Source of the DNA: Duganella lactea
Lineage (GTDB): Bacteria > Pseudomonadota > Gammaproteobacteria > Burkholderiales > Burkholderiaceae_D
Direction: 5' to 3'
NCBI RefSeq assembly: GCF_009857505.1
Contig: NZ_WWCP01000004.1
Location: 1 to 64,000, forward strand
Length of the DNA stretch: 64,000 nt
The position numbers and the translations under genes were made by a program. The notes beneath the pieces were generated by a model. The model did no database searches. It worked only from the letters and a program-made list of their open reading frames with translations, and was not told the origin of the DNA. Below are positions 17,232 through 27,387 of this stretch, piece after piece. Position 1 is the stretch's first letter. Each line of letters begins with the position of its first letter.

Positions 17232-17441
17232 ATGAAACTTTCTAAACAACATTCGATGTACGAATCCGATCACACCCTGTTCATCAAGGCGTTGAAGGAA
17301 AAAAATCCTGGCATTGAAGCCGGCCAGCAACAAGGCCGTGCGCTGCTGTGGGACCGTCCACCGATCGCGCTGGATGAGCAACAGCGTCAGCTGGAATCGG
17401 CTGTCAAGCAACAGGCCTACGTGTACCAGAACAAGGTCTGA
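17232..17441 (+). CDS. DUF3460 family protein
   Basis: 69 residues. The pattern YESDHTLFIKALKEKNPGIEAGQQQGRALLWDR matches DUF3460, a small betaproteobacterial family of unknown function. It lies 20 bp before scpA and upstream of panC, the genomic context usual for the family. A TAGAAT box at 17196-17201 may be the -10. Soluble and probably cytoplasmic. Confidence 0.9.
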   Translation: MKLSKQHSMYESDHTLFIKALKEKNPGIEAGQQQGRALLWDRPPIALDEQQRQLESAVKQQAYVYQNKV

Positions 17442-17461
17442 GCGCAGGCGGGGCGGCAAGG

Positions 17462-18307
17462 ATGTTGCCAGAGGATACGGCTGACGTGCAGCCGCCAGCA
17501 CCGGACGCCGCCGCCGTCACGACGGAAGTCGCCGGCCACGCCCGCCTCTACGGCGAGCCGCTGCTGAAGCTGCCCACCGACCTGTACATCCCGCCCGACG
17601 CGCTGGAAGTCTTCCTCGACGCCTTCGAAGGCCCGCTGGACTTGCTGCTGTACCTGATCCGCAAGCAGAACTTCAACATCCTCGACATTCCGATGGCGCA
17701 GCTGACGCTGCAATACCTGAAGTACGTCGACCAGATCCGCTTGTCCAACCTGGAACTGGCGGCCGAGTATCTGCTGATGGCGGCCATGCTGATCGAGATC
17801 AAGTCGCGCATGCTGCTGCCGCAGCGCCAGGCCGATCTGGATGTGGAGGCGGACGACCCGCGCGCCGAACTGGTGCGCCGTCTGCTGGAATACGAGCAGA
17901 TCAAGCTGGCCGCCTACGACCTGAACGCCGTGCCGCAGGTGGGCCGCGACTTCGTCCGCACCCAGATCTTCATCGAGCAAAGCCTGGTGACGGTCTGGCC
18001 GGAGGTCGGCGCGGTTGATCTGCAACAGGCGTGGATGGACGTGATGAAGCGTGCCAAGCTGACCCAGCACCACAAGATCAGCCGCGAGGAACTGTCGGTG
18101 CGCGAGCACATGACCGGCATCCTGCGCCGGCTGCAATCGACCCGCTTTGTCGAGTTTGCCGACCTGTTCGACGTGGCCGGCGGCGTGCCGGTGGTGGTGG
18201 TCAACTTTGTGGCGCTGCTGGAGCTGGCCAAGGAAACCCTGATTGAAATTACCCAGGCCGAGCCGTTCGCACCGATCTATGTGCGGCTGGCCTACTCGCC
18301 GGCGTGA
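17462..18307 (+). CDS. scpA: segregation and condensation protein A
   Basis: 281 residues. ScpA is the kleisin subunit that bridges the two heads of the SMC dimer with ScpB in chromosome condensation. Hallmarks: FEGPLDLLLYLIRKQNFNILDIPMAQ at about 57-82, YLLMAAMLIEIKSRMLLP at about 103-120, and the C-terminal winged helix (VEFADLFDVAGGVPVVVVNFVALLELAKETLI). ATG 17462 gives an N-terminal extension of some 40 residues, common in betaproteobacteria; a downstream start is possible. scpB and smc are not in the window. Panthenate synthase follows 26 bp later. Confidence 0.95.
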   Translation: MLPEDTADVQPPAPDAAAVTTEVAGHARLYGEPLLKLPTDLYIPPDALEVFLDAFEGPLDLLLYLIRKQNFNILDIPMAQLTLQYLKYVDQIRLSNLELAAEYLLMAAMLIEIKSRMLLPQRQADLDVEADDPRAELVRRLLEYEQIKLAAYDLNAVPQVGRDFVRTQIFIEQSLVTVWPEVGAVDLQQAWMDVMKRAKLTQHHKISREELSVREHMTGILRRLQSTRFVEFADLFDVAGGVPVVVVNFVALLELAKETLIEITQAEPFAPIYVRLAYSPA

Positions 18308-18324
18308 GCCGGCAACAAGAATGA

Positions 18325-19173
<849 letters not shown>

Positions 19174-19227
19174 GGCTGGCCTCCGGCGGGCGCGGCGGGC
19201 AACACCGCAGCGCCGCAGCGCCGCGGA

Positions 19228-20439
19228 TCATGCGGCGACGGTTTGCGCCCAGGCCAGTGCCGATAGATGGGCCTGATTGACCTCTAACGGACTCAACTTC
19301 AGCGTGGCGGATAGTGAGGCCACCAGGTCCATGCTGAGCTCGCAGGCTTCGGCCAGCGCCAGATACGGGCCATATTTACCGCTGCGCGACAGCAAGGCCG
19401 CCACTACCTCCTCGGACAGCTGCACATTGGTCAGCACCTCATCCATCGGGATGCCCAGCAACCGGTCCAGCAGCGAGAACATGCCCGCCACGAAGACATT
19501 CTCCGCCTCGCCCTGCCCCAACGCCGGCTGCGCCAGCAATTCGGCCAGGCGGCCGCGCACCACCGCCGTCTCCAGCAGCACCGGCGAATAGCCCGAGGTG
19601 CTGGCCGTCGCCAGCAGCAGCGTCAGCCAGCGGTACAGCGGCGTGTAGCCGAGCAAGGCCAGCGCCTGACGCAGCGAATGTACGTCCCTTCCCGCGCCAA
19701 AACCGGCCGAATTGATGAAGCGCAGCAGCTTGTAGGACAGCGCGGCGTCGTGCTTGAGCACCGCTTCCAACTGGGCGACATCGGCATTCTGGCGTACCAT
19801 CTGCATCAGTTGCATGATCACCGTCTGCGCCGGATTCAGGCCCTTGGGGTTGGTCGATGGACGCGGCGTCAGGTGCAGCTTGCCGACAAAGGCGTTCAGG
19901 CCCAGCGCCGCGCAGGCGTCGAAGTCGGCCCAGTTGCTGACTGGCCGGGCAATCATGCCCACCGCCGTGTGTTTCAGCGCCGCATAGGTGCGCGCCTGCG
20001 TCGCCACATCGACACCGGAGCAGCGCACCTCCACATACGACGCCATGCCCGGCAAGCGCGTGCCCAGGCGCGCGAGATCGGCGTCACGCAGCAAAATGCC
20101 GACACCGCCCGCGCGTAAGCCTTGCACGGCCGCCATGATATCGGGATTATCCAGTTCGGCCGCCTTGAGCGACAGCACGGTGTGTTCCGGAGGGAGATCG
20201 TACAGGGCGTCGGCCGACAGCATCGCCGGCACGGCTTCCAGGAAGAGGAGTTTATCGCGCAGCAGCCAGCCGTTTTCGGCGTCGACCACCTGACTGGCGA
20301 CCAGACCGATCAACGACTCCAGCGACTCCCGGGTGGAGTCGGCGCCCGCGCCGCCGTGGTGCCACGCAAGCTCATAGCCGACAACACGCTGCCGCGGGTC
20401 GAGCAATGGCTCACGGACGAGGAAGGTGGTCTGGTGCAT
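19228..20439 (-). CDS. EAL-HDOD signalling protein
   Basis: 403 residues of the YuxH/CdgJ type. Residues about 1-195 form a degenerate EAL domain: the opening REPLLDPRQRVVGYELAW keeps ELA, but the catalytic acidic residues of c-di-GMP phosphodiesterases are not evident, so catalysis is unlikely. Residues about 200-390 are an HDOD domain (VLKHDAALSYKLLRFINSAGFG, LRQALALLGYTPLYRW). Such proteins affect motility in Vibrio and Xanthomonas. It lies directly downstream of the last cheY in the che array and so is probably in its regulon. A strong hairpin (20488-20506) lies in the 76-bp gap before it. Confidence 0.9.
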   Translation of the reverse strand: MHQTTFLVREPLLDPRQRVVGYELAWHHGGAGADSTRESLESLIGLVASQVVDAENGWLLRDKLLFLEAVPAMLSADALYDLPPEHTVLSLKAAELDNPDIMAAVQGLRAGGVGILLRDADLARLGTRLPGMASYVEVRCSGVDVATQARTYAALKHTAVGMIARPVSNWADFDACAALGLNAFVGKLHLTPRPSTNPKGLNPAQTVIMQLMQMVRQNADVAQLEAVLKHDAALSYKLLRFINSAGFGAGRDVHSLRQALALLGYTPLYRWLTLLLATASTSGYSPVLLETAVVRGRLAELLAQPALGQGEAENVFVAGMFSLLDRLLGIPMDEVLTNVQLSEEVVAALLSRSGKYGPYLALAEACELSMDLVASLSATLKLSPLEVNQAHLSALAWAQTVAA

Positions 20440-20487
20440 GGCCTTAGAGGTAGCGGCAGGCGGCGCCCGCGTCCGCGCCGTCCGCCA

Positions 20488-20506
20488 GCGGGGGAGCAGC
20501 CCCCGC
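20488..20506 (-). terminator. strong hairpin between cheY and the HDOD gene
   Basis: GCGGGGG/CCCCCGC, a 7-bp GC-only stem with 5-nt loop, lies ten bases after the cheY stop. There is no T-run, so it may stabilise the upstream mRNA or attenuate rather than fully terminate. Confidence 0.45.
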
Positions 20507-20515
20507 GACCGCCAA

Positions 20516-20905
20516 TCAAGTTCCGAGTTTTTCGAAGATCTTGTTCAGTTTTTCGTCCAGCGTGGCGGCGGTGAACGGTTTCACCACATAGCCGTTGGCG
20601 CCGGCTTGCGCCGCCGCGATGATGTTTTCCTTCTTCGCTTCGGCCGTCACCATCAGCACTGGCAGCTTGGCCAGGGCCGGGTCGGCACGGATGTTTTGCA
20701 ACATCGTCAGGCCGTCCATATTCGGCATGTTCCAGTCGGACACGACGAAGTCGAACGATTCGGCGCGCAGTTTGGCCAGCGCCATCACGCCGTCCTCTGC
20801 TTCGTCGACATTGGCATAACCCAATTCTTTTAACAGATTCCGGACGATGCGACGCATCGTCGAAAAATCGTCAACAACTAAAAATTTCATCTTTGGATCA
20901 GCCAT
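20516..20905 (-). CDS. cheY: chemotaxis response regulator CheY
   Basis: 129 residues, a single receiver domain. Acidic pocket Asp12-Asp13, phosphoacceptor Asp57 ([10 protein letters not shown]), Thr87 and Lys109 (VVKPF) are all in place, and the sequence is close to the enterobacterial CheY. Phospho-CheY binds FliM and changes flagellar rotation. It is the distal che gene, 124 bp after cheB, with an inverted repeat at 20945-20970 in the gap. A second, more divergent receiver protein is encoded next to cheA. Confidence 0.96.
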   Translation of the reverse strand: MADPKMKFLVVDDFSTMRRIVRNLLKELGYANVDEAEDGVMALAKLRAESFDFVVSDWNMPNMDGLTMLQNIRADPALAKLPVLMVTAEAKKENIIAAAQAGANGYVVKPFTAATLDEKLNKIFEKLGT

Positions 20906-20944
20906 GAATTGCTCCGTTGATTCTCTACGCGGTTGTTAATAGTG

Positions 20945-20970
20945 CCTACAATTTGGCATTAAGTTGTAGG
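20945..20970. repeat. inverted repeat between cheB and cheY
   Basis: CCTACAATTT-ggcatt-AAGTTGTAGG, arms of 10 with one mismatch. It lacks a T-run, so it could be an operator or an mRNA hairpin protecting the upstream transcript. Confidence 0.4.
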
Positions 20971-21029
20971 ATAGCATTTTCGTTGCCTGAAGGCGAACAA
21001 AGTCGCAGTAAAACGTCACACTTGCACAA

Positions 21030-22106
21030 TTAAACACGCAAGGCGCGCATGCCGTGTTGTGCCAGGTGGCCGAGCACCATGCCCGGCAACGCCTGCAATG
21101 CGCCGACTTCGTGCGCCCCACCCATCGCGATCGCCTCACGCGGCATGCCGAACACCACGCAGCTGGCTTCATCCTGGGCGAAATTATACGCTCCGGCGTT
21201 GCGCATCTCCAGCATGCCGGCCGCGCCATCCTTGCCCATGCCGGTCAGGATAACACCAACCGCGTTTTTCCCCGCCGCCTGCGCGGCGGAACGGAACAAC
21301 ACATCGACCGATGGCCGGTGACGGTTGACGGGCTCGGCCTGGTCGATGCGGGTCATGTAGTTGGCGCCGCTGCGGGTCAGGTACAGGTGCGAGTGGCCCG
21401 GCGCGATGTAGGCGTGGCCCGGCAGCACGCGCTCGTTGCCCTGCGCCTCCTGCACCGAGATCTTGCACAGCGTGTCGAGCCGCTTGGCGAACGAGCGGGT
21501 GAAGCCTTCCGGCATGTGCTGGGTGATCAGGATGCCGGGGCAGTCGGACGGCATCTGCATCAGGAATTCGCGGATCGCCTCGGTGCCGCCGGTGGAGGCG
21601 CCGATGATGATCAGTTTTTCCGACGACAGCAGCGGGTTGCGCAGCGCCGACAGCGGCGCCGCCGCGTGGCCCTCGGCGCCCGGCTGCGGCAGGCGGCGCG
21701 CCTGCACGCGCGCCTTGGAGGCGGCGCGGATCTTGTCGGTGATCAGTTCGGTGTACTCGCGCATGCCGGCCTGGATCGAGATTTTCGGCTTGGTGACGAA
21801 GTCCACCGCGCCCAGTTCCAGCGCGCGCATGGTGATCTCCGAACCGCGCTCGGTCAGCGATGACACCATCACCACCGGCATCGGACGCAGGCGCATCAGT
21901 TTCTCCAGGAAGTCGAGGCCGTCCATCTTGGGCATCTCAACGTCCAGCGTCAGCACGTCGGGGTTGGTCTGCTTGATCAGCTCGCGCGCGACCAGCGGAT
22001 CGGGGGCCGCGCCGACCACTTCCATGTCGGGTTGGGAATTGATGATCTCGCTCATCACGCTGCGGATCAGTGCGGAGTCGTCGCACACCAGGACTTTGAT
22101 CTTCAT
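21030..22106 (-). CDS. cheB: chemotaxis-specific protein-glutamate methylesterase/glutamine deamidase CheB
   Basis: 358 residues. The N-terminal receiver domain has Asp9-Asp10 and phosphoacceptor Asp55, and the C-terminal methylesterase has catalytic Ser171 (GASTGGT), His197 (TQHMPEGFT) and Asp293 (GMGKDGAAG). It removes methyl groups from receptor glutamates and deamidates glutamines, and is activated by CheA. The gene follows cheD by 18 bp in the motility block. Confidence 0.97.
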   Translation of the reverse strand: MKIKVLVCDDSALIRSVMSEIINSQPDMEVVGAAPDPLVARELIKQTNPDVLTLDVEMPKMDGLDFLEKLMRLRPMPVVMVSSLTERGSEITMRALELGAVDFVTKPKISIQAGMREYTELITDKIRAASKARVQARRLPQPGAEGHAAAPLSALRNPLLSSEKLIIIGASTGGTEAIREFLMQMPSDCPGILITQHMPEGFTRSFAKRLDTLCKISVQEAQGNERVLPGHAYIAPGHSHLYLTRSGANYMTRIDQAEPVNRHRPSVDVLFRSAAQAAGKNAVGVILTGMGKDGAAGMLEMRNAGAYNFAQDEASCVVFGMPREAIAMGGAHEVGALQALPGMVLGHLAQHGMRALRV

Positions 22107-22124
22107 ACCATGCTTTCTTGTTAT

Positions 22125-22724
22125 TTAAAACAGATCGATCGCGCCGGCCACCGGCGCCACCTTGAGGCGGCTGGCGTATTCGATTTCCCGTTTGACCAAG
22201 GTGTCGTTGTGGCTTTGCATCAGCTTCTTGACCAGCACCTTGCCGGTGCGCGGGAAGAAATACACCTTGCGCGGATAGATGTCGTTCAGGTCCTCGGCCA
22301 CCACCTTGATCCGTTCCACCTTGAGGAATTTGAGCACGAAGGCGGCGTTGCGTTCGCCCACGTTGATCGCCGTGAAACCCTTCAACACGGCGCCGCCGCC
22401 GAACACCTTGGCCTCCAGGTTCTCGCGCTTGGCGCCGGCCTTGAGCAGGTCGTTGATCAGGATTTCCATCGCATAGGTGCCATAGCGCGCCGAGGCCGAG
22501 ACCGGGCTGCCGGTGTCGCCGCCGCCGTCCGGCAGCATGAAGTGGTTCATGCCGCCCAGGCCGGTGACGCGGTCGCGGATGCAGGCCGACACGCACGAGC
22601 CGAGCACCGTCACGATCAGCATGTCCTTGTTGGTGTAGTAATACTCACCGGGCAGGATCTTGGCGGCCTGGCAGTCGAACGTGCGGTCGTAATAGACGTT
22701 GGTGGCAAATTGTTCGAGGTCCAT
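22125..22724 (-). CDS. cheD: chemoreceptor glutamine deamidase CheD
   Basis: 199 residues. The catalytic triad positions are visible as Thr39, Cys44 (LGSCVSACI) and His61 (GGMNHFMLPD), as in the structurally known Thermotoga protein. CheD deamidates receptor glutamines. It lies between cheR and cheB, separated by 8 and 18 bp. The first MDLEQFATNVYYD is a typical start for beta- and gammaproteobacterial CheD. Confidence 0.95.
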   Translation of the reverse strand: MDLEQFATNVYYDRTFDCQAAKILPGEYYYTNKDMLIVTVLGSCVSACIRDRVTGLGGMNHFMLPDGGGDTGSPVSASARYGTYAMEILINDLLKAGAKRENLEAKVFGGGAVLKGFTAINVGERNAAFVLKFLKVERIKVVAEDLNDIYPRKVYFFPRTGKVLVKKLMQSHNDTLVKREIEYASRLKVAPVAGAIDLF

Positions 22725-22732
22725 GTTTTCTC

Positions 22733-23596
22733 TCAGGTGCGCGGCGGCGAGGCTTTACGCGCGGCGGCATCGTCCAGCTCGTAGACGGTCTTGCCACGCA
22801 GTTTCAACGACTCCGAGACATACAGGAAGTTTTCCGAGTGGCCCGCGAACAGCAGCGCATCCGGTTTCATCAACGGCACGAAGCGCGACAGGATCTTGCG
22901 CTGGGTGGCCTTGTCGAAGTAAATCATGACGTTGCGGCAAAAGATGGCGTCGAACTGGCCGCTGATCGGCCAGCTGTCGGCCAGCAGGTTCAGCTGCTTG
23001 AACGTGATCATATTGCGCAATTCCGGCCGCACCCGCGCCATGCCCTCGCGGTCGCCCTTGCCCTTCAGGAAGAAGCGGCGCTGGCGCTCGGCCGACATCT
23101 TGTCCAGCCGGTCCATGCCGTAGACGCCGTTGGCGGCGGTGGCCAGCACATTGGTGTCGATGTCGGTGGCGACGATCTGGCAGTTCGGCGTCAGCGTGTT
23201 GAACGCCTCGCACACCGTCATGGCGATCGAATACGGTTCCTCGCCGGTCGAGCTGGCGGAACACCAGATGGTCAGCGGCTCGCGCTTGCCCTTGACGTGA
23301 TCGGCCAGCAGCGGGAAGTGGTGCGCCTCGCGGAAGAACGAGGTCAGGTTGGTGGTCAGCGCGTTGGTGAACGACTCCCACTCCTCGCCCAGGTGGCCGG
23401 CCTCCAGCTCGTCGAGGTACTTGGCGAACGAGCCGATGCCGGTGGCGCGCAGGCGGCGCGCCAGGCGGCTGTAGACCATCTCCTGCTTGCTGTCGGCCAG
23501 CGAAATGCCGGCGCGCTTGTAGATCAGCGCGCGCACCCGCTCGAAATCGCGGGCGTTGAAGTCAAATTCTTTGACGGTATCTTTTGATTGCGGCAT
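22733..23596 (-). CDS. cheR: chemotaxis protein methyltransferase CheR
   Basis: 287 residues. It transfers methyl from S-adenosylmethionine to receptor glutamates. The N-terminal helical domain (about residues 10-80) is followed by the SAM-binding domain with CSASSTGEEPYSIAM, VVATDIDTNVL and IFCRNVMIYFD. The gene is 82 bp downstream of cheW and 8 bp upstream of cheD. The partial receptor at the right edge of the window ends without the NWETF-type pentapeptide that tethers CheR. Confidence 0.96.
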   Translation of the reverse strand: MPQSKDTVKEFDFNARDFERVRALIYKRAGISLADSKQEMVYSRLARRLRATGIGSFAKYLDELEAGHLGEEWESFTNALTTNLTSFFREAHHFPLLADHVKGKREPLTIWCSASSTGEEPYSIAMTVCEAFNTLTPNCQIVATDIDTNVLATAANGVYGMDRLDKMSAERQRRFFLKGKGDREGMARVRPELRNMITFKQLNLLADSWPISGQFDAIFCRNVMIYFDKATQRKILSRFVPLMKPDALLFAGHSENFLYVSESLKLRGKTVYELDDAAARKASPPRT

Positions 23597-23678
23597 CTGT
23601 TAGCCCTTTTGTGACGCGTAATGCTGACTATGCCACCGCACACCGGCCTGCGCCGGCGCGACGGCCGCCAGCGGGGAC

Positions 23679-24173
23679 TCAGGCCGCCAGTTGGTCCATC
23701 AAGCCCATTTCCGGGCTGGACATCAGCTTGTCGATGTTCACCAGGATCAGCATGCGCTCATCGATGGTGCCCAGGCCGATCATGTAGTCGCTGCTGAAGG
23801 CGGTGCCCATTTCCGGCGCCGGTTTCACCTGCTCCGGGCTCAGCGTGGTGACGTCCGACACCGAGTCGACCACCATGCCGACGATGCGGCCATTGATGTT
23901 GAGGATGATGACCACGGTGAACTGGTCGTACACCGGCTCGCCCAGGTTGAACTTGATGCGCATGTCGACCACCGGAATGATGATGCCGCGCAGGTTGATC
24001 ACGCCCTTGATGAAGTCCGGCGCGTTGGCGATGCGGGTCACCGCCTCGTAGCCGCGGATTTCCTGCACTTTCAGAATGTCGATGCCGTACTCTTCGGCGC
24101 CAAGCTTGAAGGCCAGATATTCGTGGCCGGCGATCTCGTTGGCATGCGCGACGGTGGATTGGATCTCTGCCAT
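23679..24173 (-). CDS. cheW: chemotaxis coupling protein CheW
   Basis: 164 residues of the CheW fold: [45 protein letters not shown] and [13 protein letters not shown]. It links receptors to CheA. The gene begins 9 bp after the cheA stop, indicating tight co-transcription. Confidence 0.96.
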   Translation of the reverse strand: MAEIQSTVAHANEIAGHEYLAFKLGAEEYGIDILKVQEIRGYEAVTRIANAPDFIKGVINLRGIIIPVVDMRIKFNLGEPVYDQFTVVIILNINGRIVGMVVDSVSDVTTLSPEQVKPAPEMGTAFSSDYMIGLGTIDERMLILVNIDKLMSSPEMGLMDQLAA

Positions 24174-24182
24174 ATGGGCCCC

Positions 24183-26369
24183 CTATGAAGAAAAAATGGA
24201 TTCGTCGGCCAGTTGGCGCGACGAGCGTATCAATGCGGCGACGTCCAGAATCAGCGACACGCCGCCGTCGCCGAGGATGGTGGCACCGGAAATACCGGCC
24301 ACCTTGCGGTAATTCGATTCGAGGTTCTTGACCACCACCTGCTGCTGGCCGACCAGCTCATCGACAAACAGGCCGGCCTTGCGACCGTCGGTCTCGACGA
24401 TGATGACGATGCCCTGGCACGGATCGTCGAAGCGCGGCGTGATGTCGAACATCTGGTACAGCGGCACCAGCGGCAGGTATTCGCCGCGCACCTTGATGAC
24501 CCGGCCCTTGCCGCTGATTTCCTTGACGTCCTCCGGCGCCGGCTGCAGCGATTCGATGACGAAGCCCAGCGGCAAGATGTAGACCTCGTCGCCGACGCGG
24601 ATCGACATGCCGTCCAGGATCGCCAGCGTCAGCGGCAGCGAAATCGAGATGGTGGTGCCGAAGCCCTTGGCCGAGCGGATGTCGACCACGCCGCCCATGG
24701 CGGTGATGTTACGCTTGACCACGTCCATGCCGACGCCGCGGCCGGAGACGTCGGTCACCACGTCGGCGGTGGAAAAGCCGGGCGCGAAGATCAGTTGCCA
24801 CACCTCGGCGTCGCTCATGGTGTCGCTGACGGCCAGGCCGTTCTGCTGCGCCTTGGCGAGGATGCGCTCACGGTTCAAACCGCCGCCATCGTCCGACACC
24901 TCGATGATGATGTTGCCGCCCTGGTGCGAGGCCGACAGGAACAGGCGGCCGGCGTCACTCTTGCCACCGGCGCGGCGCACCTCCGGCATCTCGATGCCAT
25001 GGTCGATCGAGTTGCGCACCAGGTGGGTCAGCGGATCGACGATGCGCTCGATCAGGCCCTTGTCCAGTTCGGTGGCGGCGCCGTTGGTGATGAAGTCGAC
25101 CTTCTTGCCCAGCTTGTGCGCCAGGTCGCGCACCATGCGCGGGAAGCGCGAGAACACGAAGTCCATCGGCATCATGCGGATCGACATCACCGCTTCCTGC
25201 AGGTCGCGGGTGTTGCGGGTCAGCTGGCCGACACTGGCCAGCAGGCGCTGGTGCACCATCGGGTCCAGCGTGTCGACGCGCTGCTCGATCATCGCCTGCG
25301 TGATGACCAGCTCGCCCACCAGATTGATCAGCTGGTCGACCTTCTCGATCGACACCCGGATCGACGACGATTCGGCGCCGGCATGCGCGGGCGCCTTGTC
25401 TTTTTCCTTCTCTTCCTTCTTGACCACCTTCTTCTCTTCTTCCGGCGGCGTCTCGATGACGATGCCGGCGGCGGCGCGGATCTGCTCGACCGGCTGGAAG
25501 AAACCATAGCCCTGCGCGTCCTCGGAAGAGGCGGCGGCGTTGGCGCGGATTTCATCGAGCGGCTGGAAGAAGCCATAGCCGTCGCCGCCGGCGGTGGCCG
25601 GCTTCAGGTCGGCGGTGTCGAAGAAACCGTAGCCGAGGTCGTTCTCAACCTGGTCGCGCGCGGTTTTTTCCTTGTGCGCCTGCGCCGCGTCCAGCGCCGG
25701 CAGCTCGGTCACGCCCATCTCGTCCGGGTTCAGCACGAACGAGCAGATGGCGATGATGTCGTCCAGGCTCTCGTGGGTGGTGACCACCATCGCGTTGCGG
25801 TCCTTGTCCAGCGGCGTGATCGACACGTGCCCCATCAGGCCCAGCTCCTCGCCCAGCGCCTGCACCTCGCGGTGCGCCATGGCCGGCAGTTCCAGGCGGT
25901 AGCGGCGGCCGCCGCTGTGATCGACCACCTTGGCGTCCGCCGCGTTGAAGGCTGCCACCGGCGCCAGCGCCACCACCGGCACGTCCTGCGCCAGCGATTG
26001 CAGCATCATGCGCACGTCACCGACGGCGTCCTGGTCAACCGCGCTACCGAGGCGGTGACCGTCCAGTTGCATCTTGAGTATGTCCTTGGCCGCCAGGAAG
26101 GCGTCGACGTGCTCGCCGGTCAGCGCCATCTCGCCCTTGCGGATGCGGTCCAGCAGCGTCTCCAGCACGTGCGTGATCTCGCTCATGTCGGTCACGCCAA
26201 AGGTCGACGCGCCGCCCTTGACCGAGTGGGCGGTGCGGAAAATGGCGTTCAGATCCTCGACATCGGGCGATGCCACATCGACGGCCAGCAGCAGCCGCTC
26301 CATTTCAGCCAGCAGTTCCTCTGCCTCATCGAAAAAGACCTGGTAAAACTGGCTTATATCGATGGTCAT
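24183..26369 (-). CDS. cheA: chemotaxis histidine kinase CheA
   Basis: 728 residues. HPt domain 1-105 with phosphorylated His48 (RTAHSVKGG); a P2-like alpha-beta domain about 155-220; then a low-complexity linker 240-335; dimerisation helices from about 335 (VDQLINLVGELVITQAM); ATPase with DHGIEMPEVR (N box), DDGGGLNRERI (G1) and DVSGRGVGMDVVK (G2); and a CheW-like C-terminal domain. The linker has three copies of GYGFF (246-250, 264-268, 287-291), two in nearly the same context (GYGFFQPLDEIRA, GYGFFQPVEQIRA), followed by a Glu/Lys run. The gene is between cheY and cheW in the array. Confidence 0.97.
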   Translation of the reverse strand: MTIDISQFYQVFFDEAEELLAEMERLLLAVDVASPDVEDLNAIFRTAHSVKGGASTFGVTDMSEITHVLETLLDRIRKGEMALTGEHVDAFLAAKDILKMQLDGHRLGSAVDQDAVGDVRMMLQSLAQDVPVVALAPVAAFNAADAKVVDHSGGRRYRLELPAMAHREVQALGEELGLMGHVSITPLDKDRNAMVVTTHESLDDIIAICSFVLNPDEMGVTELPALDAAQAHKEKTARDQVENDLGYGFFDTADLKPATAGGDGYGFFQPLDEIRANAAASSEDAQGYGFFQPVEQIRAAAGIVIETPPEEEKKVVKKEEKEKDKAPAHAGAESSSIRVSIEKVDQLINLVGELVITQAMIEQRVDTLDPMVHQRLLASVGQLTRNTRDLQEAVMSIRMMPMDFVFSRFPRMVRDLAHKLGKKVDFITNGAATELDKGLIERIVDPLTHLVRNSIDHGIEMPEVRRAGGKSDAGRLFLSASHQGGNIIIEVSDDGGGLNRERILAKAQQNGLAVSDTMSDAEVWQLIFAPGFSTADVVTDVSGRGVGMDVVKRNITAMGGVVDIRSAKGFGTTISISLPLTLAILDGMSIRVGDEVYILPLGFVIESLQPAPEDVKEISGKGRVIKVRGEYLPLVPLYQMFDITPRFDDPCQGIVIIVETDGRKAGLFVDELVGQQQVVVKNLESNYRKVAGISGATILGDGGVSLILDVAALIRSSRQLADESIFSS

Positions 26370-26414
26370 GGTGATACTCCGTTACGTTCGCTTCGCATCA
26401 TTGCGCGCCTTCTA

Positions 26415-26780
26415 TCAGCCGATGACCTTCTTAACCACCTCGATCAGCCGCTGCGGGTCGAACGGTTTGACCAGCCAGCCGTTGGCGCCGGCGGCGCGGC
26501 CCTTGGCCTTCATCTCGTCGGACGATTCGGTGGTCAGCATCAGGATCGGGGTCTTGGCGTAGCTGGGCAGCTCGCGCAGCAGCGTGATCAGCTGCAGACC
26601 ATCCATGCGCGGCATGTTCTGGTCGGTCAGCACCAGGTCGACGTTCTGCAGCTTGGCCTTGTCCAGGCCGTCCTGGCCGTCCACCGCCTCCACCACCTGG
26701 TAGCCGGCCGCCTTCAGGCTGAAGGCGACCATCTGGCGCAGGGAGCTGGAATCATCAACTGCAAGTATAGTCTTGGCCAT
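26415..26780 (-). CDS. response regulator, CheY-like, next to cheA
   Basis: 121 residues, a lone receiver domain. Asp9-Asp10, phosphoacceptor Asp53 (TDQNMPRMDG), Thr83 or Thr84 (LTTES) and Lys105 (VKPFDP) are intact. It resembles the second CheY often found just upstream of cheA (TDQNMP type), which may act as a phosphate sink or on another target, rather than the canonical CheY at 20516. It starts 34 bp after the CheZ-like gene and lies 45 bp before cheA. Confidence 0.93.
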   Translation of the reverse strand: MAKTILAVDDSSSLRQMVAFSLKAAGYQVVEAVDGQDGLDKAKLQNVDLVLTDQNMPRMDGLQLITLLRELPSYAKTPILMLTTESSDEMKAKGRAAGANGWLVKPFDPQRLIEVVKKVIG

Positions 26781-26814
26781 CTTGTTCTCTCTAGTAAATC
26801 GTGTTTATTGGTGG

Positions 26815-27363
26815 TTAAAACAGCTCGATGTCGCCGCTTTCCAGATGCTGCTGACTGACCGCCTTGCGCAGCACGCTGCGCAGTTCCAGACTCTGTATCG
26901 CCAGCGCCATGCTGACCTTGCCCAACAGCTCGACGATCTGCTCGTTGTCGCTCTCCGGCAGCATTTCGGCGCTGTGCGCGCCCAGCGTGCCGAGAAACTC
27001 GCGCAGGCCGGTGACGCGCTTCAGCGTGCGGTCCAGCAACTGGCTGGTCATGTCCTGGAACTGCAGGCTGGTGATGGCGGCGTTGACATAGCCGCCCACC
27101 TGGCCTTGCAGCGCCTCCAGCTGGGCGCGCTGTTCGGGCGTGACGGTGCCGCCGTCCAGCAACAGCTGGATGGTGGCCTGCTCCGCCGCCACCGTCTGGT
27201 GGATCGCCATGAAGTTGAAGGACAGCTTTTCGATCGCTTCCTCCAGCAACAGGCCGGTCTGGATCAGGTCGGTCTCGACTTCGGTCAGATGCCGGCGACC
27301 GTGGTCAGACACGCCGGACAACAGGCGCTTGACATGGGAACCCAGAATTTTTTTTCTCGTCAT
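26815..27363 (-). CDS. CheZ-like chemotaxis phosphatase candidate
   Basis: 182 residues, mostly helical with no membrane segment. Residues 97-113 read ITSLQFQDMTSQLLDRT: the core QDMTSQ matches the CheZ phosphatase motif (D-x-x-x-Q, E. coli Asp143 and Gln147), here Asp104 and Gln108. The C-terminus ends SGDIELF after a charged helix (162-170), resembling the short acidic-aromatic CheY-binding tail of CheZ. The gene lies between motB and the cheY-like gene and no other cheZ is in the block, so it is the natural candidate for a phospho-CheY phosphatase. Overall similarity to E. coli CheZ is otherwise weak; a different CheY-regulating function is possible. Confidence 0.72.
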   Translation of the reverse strand: MTRKKILGSHVKRLLSGVSDHGRRHLTEVETDLIQTGLLLEEAIEKLSFNFMAIHQTVAAEQATIQLLLDGGTVTPEQRAQLEALQGQVGGYVNAAITSLQFQDMTSQLLDRTLKRVTGLREFLGTLGAHSAEMLPESDNEQIVELLGKVSMALAIQSLELRSVLRKAVSQQHLESGDIELF

Positions 27364-27387
27364 AACAGTCTCGATTACTTCCGCTTG

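Noticed and set aside
24213..26858. 881-codon plus-strand frame opposite cheA
   Set aside because: Antisense shadow of cheA with a biased His/Arg/Asp composition and no recognisable domain.
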